Shown here piece after piece: positions 58,927-64,000 of a stretch of 64,000 nucleotides of DNA. The notes beneath the pieces are model-generated. The model ran no database searches and had not been told where the DNA came from. It saw only the letters and a list, made by a program, of their open reading frames with translations. Origin of the DNA: Pseudomonas sp. ACN8 (GTDB taxonomy: Bacteria; Pseudomonadota; Gammaproteobacteria; Pseudomonadales; Pseudomonadaceae); contig NZ_MRCS01000022.1 in NCBI RefSeq assembly GCF_002303925.1, positions 1 through 64,000 on the forward strand. Direction: 5' to 3'. The translations under genes and the position numbers were made by a program. Numbering within the stretch: position 1 is the stretch's first letter; each line of letters opens with the position of its first letter.

Positions 58927-59206
58927 CGCCATCGCGAGCGAGCTCGTTCCCACAGTTGATATGCGGTGAACACTTGTTCTGTGTCCGACATAGAACCATT
59001 GTAGGAGCGAGCCTGCTCGCGATGCACGTATGAGCGCCGCGTTTCTCCGGGAGGCCCGCGTCATCGTTAACGTCCATCGCGAGCAGGCTCGCTCCTACAG
59101 GCTGTCAGTTCTTGTGCAGCTTGCTCATCAACTCCGCCTCCGCCTGGGTCAAGCCGCAGGACTGAGTCAGTTCGTTGACGCTGGCGCCCATCCCGACCAG
59201 TCGCGC
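58927..59206. repeat. Island-flanking repeat, right copy
   Basis: REPs at 58931-58954 (minus), 59000-59023 (plus) and 59076-59099 (minus), continuing into the 3' end of the intact DUF2802 gene. It matches 47656-47876 in REP order and in loop sequence. This copy is longer by about 42 bp after the last REP and by 16 bp inside the gene, so it is probably the ancestral form. Confidence 0.85.
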
Positions 59207-59497
59207 CGCCTGGGCGAATGACAGACTTGAGGGGTCCCGTTGTTCCAGCTGAGCGAGCTTGTCCGGCAGGGGCGCGACGATCGCCCGCAGTTCATGCAGG
59301 TCTTCGCCCATGCGCACATTGCCGTTCTGGTAGTCGTCGACGTGCCTGGCCAGGTCCTTGATGCGCTGATCGCGCAGCGCATCACCCTTGGCCTGTTGCG
59401 CGGCGATCTGCTTTTGAGCGCGTATGTACGCCAGGAACATTGCCAGCGTACCTGCCCAGAACAGGAACAGGACAATGACCGCCACCTCGAGAATCAA
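59105..59497 (-). CDS. DUF2802 membrane protein of the chemotaxis cluster
   Basis: A 130-aa protein with an N-terminal helix (VAVIVLFLFWAGTLAMFLAY), a coiled-coil stretch (AQQAKGDALRDQRIKDLARH) and the DUF2802 tail (ARLVGMGASVNELTQSCGL). It begins directly after the cheW stop at a TTG (59497); a GTG at 59485 is an alternative. Role unknown. A fragment of this gene recurs 11.3 kb away. Confidence 0.85.
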   Translation of the reverse strand: MILEVAVIVLFLFWAGTLAMFLAYIRAQKQIAAQQAKGDALRDQRIKDLARHVDDYQNGNVRMGEDLHELRAIVAPLPDKLAQLEQRDPSSLSFAQAARLVGMGASVNELTQSCGLTQAEAELMSKLHKN

Positions 59498-59983
59498 TCA
59501 GATACTCTCCAGTTCCGACCATTCTTCTTCGCTCATCATCTTGTCGAGCTCGACCAGGATGAGCAATTCGTTGTTCTTGTTGCACACGCCTTGAATGAAC
59601 TTGGCGGACTCTTCGTTACCCACGTTCGGCGCGGTTTCGATTTCCGACTGACGCAGGTAAACCACTTCGGCCACGCTGTCGACCATGATCCCGACCACCT
59701 GCTTGTCGGCTTCGATGATGACGATACGGGTGTTGTCGCTGATCTCGGCATTCATCAGGCCGAAGCGCTGGCGGGTGTCGATCACGGTGACGACGTTGCC
59801 GCGCAGGTTGATGATGCCCAGCACGTAGCTCGGGGCACCCGGGACCGGGGCGATTTCGGTGTAACGCAGGACTTCCTGGACGCGCATCACGTTGATGCCG
59901 TAGGTCTCGTTGTCCAGCTTGAAGGTGACCCATTGCAGGATCGGATCTTCGGAACCCTTTGCCGCCGTTGCCTTGTCATTCAT
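59498..59983 (-). CDS. cheW: Chemotaxis coupling protein CheW
   Basis: A 161-aa CheW that links receptors to CheA. Start 59983 (MNDKATAAKG). The CheW fold shows WVTFKLDNETYGINVMRVQE near 25, APSYVLGIINLRGNVVTVID and QVVGIMVDSVAEVVYL. It lies in the cheB-motCD-parA-cheW polar flagellar cluster. Confidence 0.97.
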   Translation of the reverse strand: MNDKATAAKGSEDPILQWVTFKLDNETYGINVMRVQEVLRYTEIAPVPGAPSYVLGIINLRGNVVTVIDTRQRFGLMNAEISDNTRIVIIEADKQVVGIMVDSVAEVVYLRQSEIETAPNVGNEESAKFIQGVCNKNNELLILVELDKMMSEEEWSELESI

Positions 59984-60059
59984 ACCCTGACCCCTCAAGA
60001 AACCGCCCTGGCGGTGTGTGTTCCGTGCAACATCATCAGAGTGACGTCGCCTGTTTTGT

Positions 60060-60965
60060 TTATTTGACTGATGTCGGTTTGTGGCCCGGCTTGCTGCCGG
60101 ACATGTGCCGGGCTCCGCCGCTGGCGATCAACTCGGCCAACGAGGCGACATCGAGCAAGGCGCACATGTGTTCAATCACCGTGCCGGCGAGCCATGGCCG
60201 CTGACCTCGGTGACTTCTCCATTTGATTTCGTTCGGGTCCAGGCGCAACGAACGGCTGACTTGATGCACCGCCAGGCCCCACTCGTAGCCTTGCACCGAA
60301 ATCACATATTGCAGGCCCTGCTTGAAATCGTCGCGATAACGGTCGGGCATGACCCAACGCGCGGTATCGAGCACCTTCAGGTTGCCGGCCTGGCTCGGCA
60401 GAATGCCCAGGAACCACTCCGGCTGACCGAACAACGGCGTCAACTCGTGACCGGCCAGGGAATAAATCGACCCCAGGCATACCAGCGGCACCGCCAGGGT
60501 CAAGCCGGCGACATCGAACAGCAGGCATTCGAAGGGTTCGGCAGCCCAGGACGGACGACCATCGGTTTCCACCGGTGGCGGCGTATTGCTTGGCGGCAGG
60601 TGCACTTCGACGACGGGCGGAACCCGTGCCTGAGGTTCCTCGATCACCGGAGCGTTCAGGGTTTGCAACAGCGGCGCAAGGGTCGATACCGGTGCCAGAA
60701 CGGGCTCCGGCGCTTCGACCACAGCAACCGGCGCCTTGGCCGCCGGAGCTACTGGCGCGACCACAGGCGCGGTTTTCTGTGCATCCCGGGCCTGTTCTTC
60801 GAGCACCGCTGCCTGAAATTCGTCCAGCACGGCTTCGGCCGCGATCTCCTCGGCCACCGCCTCTACTGGCGGTGTCAGCTGCTCTGTCACGTCCTGCAGC
60901 AGGCTGTCCAGATACGACTGCAAGGCCAGTTGTGGGCGCGAGGTGGTCTTCAATGGGCGGTTCAT
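60060..60965 (-). CDS. CheW-domain protein with Ala/Pro-rich N-terminus
   Basis: A 301-aa protein. The first 150 residues are acidic and Ala/Val/Pro-rich (APVVAPVAPAAKAPVAVVEA). The C-terminal CheW domain has PFECLLFDVAGLTLAVPLVC near 160 and EWGLAVHQVSRSLRL near 245. This is the ParP-like/CheW2 partner next to ParA in Pseudomonas and Vibrio, thought to position polar chemotaxis arrays. Confidence 0.9.
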   Translation of the reverse strand: MNRPLKTTSRPQLALQSYLDSLLQDVTEQLTPPVEAVAEEIAAEAVLDEFQAAVLEEQARDAQKTAPVVAPVAPAAKAPVAVVEAPEPVLAPVSTLAPLLQTLNAPVIEEPQARVPPVVEVHLPPSNTPPPVETDGRPSWAAEPFECLLFDVAGLTLAVPLVCLGSIYSLAGHELTPLFGQPEWFLGILPSQAGNLKVLDTARWVMPDRYRDDFKQGLQYVISVQGYEWGLAVHQVSRSLRLDPNEIKWRSHRGQRPWLAGTVIEHMCALLDVASLAELIASGGARHMSGSKPGHKPTSVK

Positions 60966-60975
60966 GCGCGCACAC

Positions 60976-61158
60976 CTGTAGGAGCGAGCCTGCTCGCGAT
61001 GAACCTGAGCGCGCCACGGGGTGTCAGGTTTCCCGCGTCATCGTTGACGACCATCGCGAGCAGGCTCGCTCCTACAGGGATCGGGATCATGTCAGGTTTT
61101 CCGCGTCAGCGTTGACGACCATCGCGAGCACGCTCGCTCCTACAGGGATCGGGCTCAT
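60976..61158. repeat. REP cluster with a 68-bp tandem duplication
   Basis: REPs at 60976-61000 (plus), 61052-61076 (minus) and 61120-61144 (minus). The segments starting at GTCAGG 61023 and 61091 are near-identical 68-bp units. The cluster fills the gap between the parA stop and the CheW-like start, inside an operon. Confidence 0.88.
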
Positions 61159-61159
61159 G

Positions 61160-61948
61160 TCAGGCCACCTGCGGAACGAGTTGTGCCGCCAACAGATGCT
61201 TGAGCAACGCGCGGTAAGCGAGAACGCCACGGCTCTTGCCGTCGAATTGCGAAGGCGTCAGACCGGCGCGGCTGGCATCGCGCAGGCGGGTGTCCACCGG
61301 GATGTAGCCTTGCCAGATTTCCTCGGGGAATTTGTCGCGCAGCACGCGCAAGGTTCCAAGGGACGCCTGGGTGCGTCGGTCAAACAGGGTCGGCACGATG
61401 GTGAAGGGCAACGCCTGTTTGCGCGAGCGGTTGATCATCGCCAGGGTGTTGACCATGCGCTCCAGGCCTTTGACCGCCAGGTGTTCGGTCTGCACCGGGA
61501 TCACCAGTTGCTGGCTCGCCGCCAAGGCATTGACCATCAGCACGCCGAGCAAGGGCGGGCTGTCGATCACGGCGTAATCGAAGTCCTGCCACAGTTGCGC
61601 CAGGCTCTTGGCAATCACCAGGCCCAAACCGCTCTGTCCCGGCGACTGGCGCTCAAGGGTGGCCAGTGCGGTGCTGGAGGGCAACAGGGAAATGCGTTCG
61701 TCGCTGGTCGACAGCAGCAATTGACCTGGCAGGCCTTGGGGCACGTTGCCCTTGTTCAGGAACAGGTCGTAGTTGCTGTGTTCCAGGGTGTCTGGATCGT
61801 AGCCGAAGTAGCTGGTCATCGAGCCGTGGGGGTCGAGATCGACCACGACCACGCGCTTGCCCGCCTCCGCCAGTAAACCGGCTAAAGCGATGGAGGAAGT
61901 GGTTTTACCGACACCACCCTTTTGATTGGCGACTGCCCAGACTCTCAT
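61160..61948 (-). CDS. ParA-family ATPase of the chemotaxis cluster
   Basis: A 262-aa MinD/ParA-like ATPase. Deviant Walker A QKGGVGKTTSSIALAG near 9; FDYAVIDSPPLLGVL near 110. Probably ParC-type, sending chemotaxis arrays to the cell pole with the adjacent CheW-like protein. The 43-bp gap to motD is usual. Confidence 0.93.
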   Translation of the reverse strand: MRVWAVANQKGGVGKTTSSIALAGLLAEAGKRVVVVDLDPHGSMTSYFGYDPDTLEHSNYDLFLNKGNVPQGLPGQLLLSTSDERISLLPSSTALATLERQSPGQSGLGLVIAKSLAQLWQDFDYAVIDSPPLLGVLMVNALAASQQLVIPVQTEHLAVKGLERMVNTLAMINRSRKQALPFTIVPTLFDRRTQASLGTLRVLRDKFPEEIWQGYIPVDTRLRDASRAGLTPSQFDGKSRGVLAYRALLKHLLAAQLVPQVA

Positions 61949-61991
61949 TCGGATTGTTCCTCCCGGCCGAACGGATCGACCGAGAAATAGC

Positions 61992-62882
61992 TCAACGTGT
62001 TAATGCCGGTGACGGAGAATTGACGGCGCTCTCTCGTACCGGCGACTTGACCGGGGTCGGTGCAGTTTGTGTGCCAGCACGCTTCAATGCGGCATCCGGT
62101 TGCGCATGGGCGGTTCCGGTGCCGGTCAGACTGCGGCGAACATCGAGGTTGCGCGACACCACCAGCACCACGCGACGGTTGCGGGCGCGGCCTTCGGCGG
62201 TGGCGTTGTTGGCCACCGGCTGAAACTCGCCGTAGCCCACCGAAGCCAGGCGACCGGGGTTCACCCCCTGCATCGCCAGCATGCGCACGATGCTGGCCGA
62301 GCGGGCCGAGGACAGCTCCCAGTTGGTCGGGTACTGCGCGGTGCGGATCGGCTGATCGTCGGTGAAACCTTCGACATGGATCGGGTTGTCGAACGGCTTC
62401 AGGATCGCCGCGACCTTGTCGATGATGTTGAACGCGATGTCGCTGGGCATGGCGTCGCCACTGCCGAACAACAGGCTGGAATTGAGTTCGATCTCAACCC
62501 ACAACTCATTGCCGCGCACGGTCATCTGGTTGGAGCTGATCAAGTCACCGAACGCCGCACTGATGTCGTCGGCGATGCTTTTGAGCGGATCGCTGGCGCC
62601 GGAGACACCGGCATCGACCTGATCACTGTCATGGACCAGCGGCTTGGCCGGGGTCACGGTCTTCGGCCGCTCGTCACCGATGGGGATTGGCTTGAGCGAA
62701 CGATCGGAATCGGTAAAGACCCCGATCAGCGCCTCGGAAATGACCTTGTACTTGCCTTCGTTGATCGACGAGATGGAGTACATCACCACGAAAAAGGCGA
62801 ACAGTAAGGTGATGAAGTCGGCGTAGGAAACCAGCCAACGTTCATGGTTTACATGTTCTTCCTGATGTCGACGACGAGCCAT
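61992..62882 (-). CDS. motD: Flagellar motor protein MotD
   Basis: A 296-aa MotB-type stator subunit. The membrane helix with the proton-binding Asp is WLVSYADFITLLFAFFVVMY near 15. An OmpA-like peptidoglycan domain at 160-250 has VEGFTDDQPIRTAQYPTNWE and RNRRVVLVVSR. A long Pro/Ala/Thr tail follows. Partner of MotC. Confidence 0.95.
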   Translation of the reverse strand: MARRRHQEEHVNHERWLVSYADFITLLFAFFVVMYSISSINEGKYKVISEALIGVFTDSDRSLKPIPIGDERPKTVTPAKPLVHDSDQVDAGVSGASDPLKSIADDISAAFGDLISSNQMTVRGNELWVEIELNSSLLFGSGDAMPSDIAFNIIDKVAAILKPFDNPIHVEGFTDDQPIRTAQYPTNWELSSARSASIVRMLAMQGVNPGRLASVGYGEFQPVANNATAEGRARNRRVVLVVSRNLDVRRSLTGTGTAHAQPDAALKRAGTQTAPTPVKSPVRESAVNSPSPALTR

Positions 62883-62898
62883 AGTCCATTACCCCCCA

Positions 62899-63639
62899 TC
62901 AATCCATGAAGCCCTGAAGCTTCAACTCAATGGAGCGTGGGTTTTCACCTTCGGCGATCGACAGGAGCCCTTCAAGTAGCATTTCGCGATAACGCGACTG
63001 GCGCAACGCAATGGATTTGAGTTTGGCGGCGATCGGCAGCAGCACCAGGTTGGCACTGGCCACGCCGTAGATGGTGGCGACGAACGCCACGGCAATACCG
63101 CTGCCCAGTTGCGATGGATCAGCGAGGTTGCCCATGACATGAATCAGGCCCATGACCGCACCGATGATGCCGATGGTCGGCGCGTAACCGCCCATGCTTT
63201 CGAAGACCTTGGCCGCTTCGATGTCGCGGCTTTCCTGGGTGTAGAAATCCACTTCCAGAATGCTGCGGATCGCTTCCGGCTCGGCGCCGTCAACCAGCAG
63301 TTGCAGACCTTTGCGCGCGTAGTTGTCGGGCTCGGCGTCGGCGATGCCTTCAAGGCCCAGCAGGCCTTCCTTGCGGGCGGTCAGGCTCCAGTTCACCACG
63401 CGGTCGATGCCACCGGCCAGGTCGACACGGGGCGGGAACAGGATCCAGGCGAGGATCTGCATGGCGCGCTTGAAGGCACTCATCGGCGATTGCAGCAGCG
63501 CGGCGCCAATGGTGCCGCCGAGTACGATCAGTGCTGCCGGGCCGTTGGCCAGGGCGCCGAGATGACCGCCTTCAAGGTAGTTGCCGCCGATGATCGCGAC
63601 AAAGGCCATGATGATGCCAATCAGGCTGAGAACATCCAT
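62899..63639 (-). CDS. motC: Flagellar motor protein MotC
   Basis: A 246-aa MotA-type stator subunit from ATG 63639 ([20 protein letters not shown]). Four helices; cytoplasmic VFESMGGYAPTIGIIGAVMG and GIAVAFVATIYGVASANLV are conserved. Its ATG overlaps the cheB stop (TGATG). Confidence 0.95.
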   Translation of the reverse strand: MDVLSLIGIIMAFVAIIGGNYLEGGHLGALANGPAALIVLGGTIGAALLQSPMSAFKRAMQILAWILFPPRVDLAGGIDRVVNWSLTARKEGLLGLEGIADAEPDNYARKGLQLLVDGAEPEAIRSILEVDFYTQESRDIEAAKVFESMGGYAPTIGIIGAVMGLIHVMGNLADPSQLGSGIAVAFVATIYGVASANLVLLPIAAKLKSIALRQSRYREMLLEGLLSIAEGENPRSIELKLQGFMD

Positions 63640-64000
63640 CAGATACAGGCCTCGACCAAGTGCTTGCCAATGTCGTCGAGGCTGTACACCGCGTCGGCGA
63701 GTTCGGCTTTGACGATGGCCATCGGCATGCCGTAGATCACGCAACTGGCTTCGTCCTGTGCCCAGATCGAACTGCCACCCTGCTTGAGCAGGCGCGCGCC
63801 TTCGCGGCCGTCGGCGCCCATGCCGGTCAGGACCACCGCCAGAACTTTGTCACCGTAGGTCTTGGCCGCCGAACCGAAGGTGATGTCCACGCACGGTTTG
63901 TAGTTGAGACGTTCGTCACCCGGGAGGATTTTCACCGCGCCGCGACCGTCGATCATCATCTGCTTGCCACCCGGCGCCAGCAGCGCCAGGCCCGGACGCA
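63639..64000 (-). CDS. cheB: Chemotaxis methylesterase CheB (C-terminal part)
   Basis: The frame runs in from the right edge and stops at 63639. The visible 120 residues are the end of the CheB methylesterase domain: [20 protein letters not shown] with the catalytic Asp, then [20 protein letters not shown]. The response-regulator domain lies outside the window. Confidence 0.95.
   Translation of the reverse strand, partial: RPGLALLAPGGKQMMIDGRGAVKILPGDERLNYKPCVDITFGSAAKTYGDKVLAVVLTGMGADGREGARLLKQGGSSIWAQDEASCVIYGMPMAIVKAELADAVYSLDDIGKHLVEACI

Overview
The window is chromosomal DNA from a Pseudomonas of the fluorescens group. The evidence is the sdhCDAB-sucAB-lpdG-sucCD order divergent from gltA, the ccmABCDEFGHI-fliK-FlhB-like-cheW-ParA-motCD-cheB order, the gcl-hyi-glxR-ttuD-pyk operon, high-GC codon use, and dozens of GTAGGAGCGAGCCTGCTCG-type REP sequences. 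Species is not resolvable by eye.

Layout. 1-179: 3' end of an IS110-type transposase. 0.3-12 kb (minus): TCA-cycle block for succinyl-CoA synthetase, 2-oxoglutarate dehydrogenase and succinate dehydrogenase, divergent from gltA (12.2-13.5 kb, plus). 13.6-14.2 kb: a GC-rich, hairpin-rich non-coding element followed by REPs. 14.2-24.3 kb: acetate permease actP with its DUF485 partner, a betaine-binding protein, a GH17 membrane protein, an alpha/beta hydrolase translationally overlapping mlaA, YedI, a TetR regulator, and a REP-associated tyrosine transposase (RAYT) that is the probable mobiliser of the REP/REPIN copies. 24.5-31.8 kb: the glyoxylate-to-pyruvate pathway with REPINs in three intergenic gaps and two TTGTATACAA palindromes in its divergent control region. 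32-38.6 kb: urea transporter, K+ channel, sulfate-binding protein, a small periplasmic protein, an MFS transporter, an SDR gene fragment, phnN behind a decayed phnM, and a lipoprotein. 38.6-45.5 kb (minus): cytochrome c maturation genes. 45.7-47.6 kb: fliK and an FlhB-C-like gene. 59.1-64 kb (minus): cheB-motC-motD-parA-cheW-like-cheW-DUF2802.

Between the two flagellar/chemotaxis parts lies an accessory island of about 11.3 kb (47.69-58.97 kb, all minus). It carries a type VI secretion cargo operon: PAAR tip, a thiolase-fold-like accessory protein, VgrG with a C-terminal transthyretin-like extension, a two-HKD phospholipase D effector (Tle5/PldB-like), and three tandem Sel1-repeat lipoproteins as probable immunity proteins. 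Next to it are a frameshifted NUDIX gene and a small membrane protein. The island is bracketed by imperfect direct repeats that include REP clusters and, at the left end, a fragment of the DUF2802 gene whose intact copy is at the right end. This suggests duplication of the target region on integration.

The PAAR-VgrG-PLD-triple Sel1 island and its boundary repeats are the most interesting structure here. The architecture matches the known P. aeruginosa vgrG5-pldB-PA5088/5087/5086 type. The thiolase-like component, the exact 1150-bp tandem immunity units and the flanking repeats are less expected.
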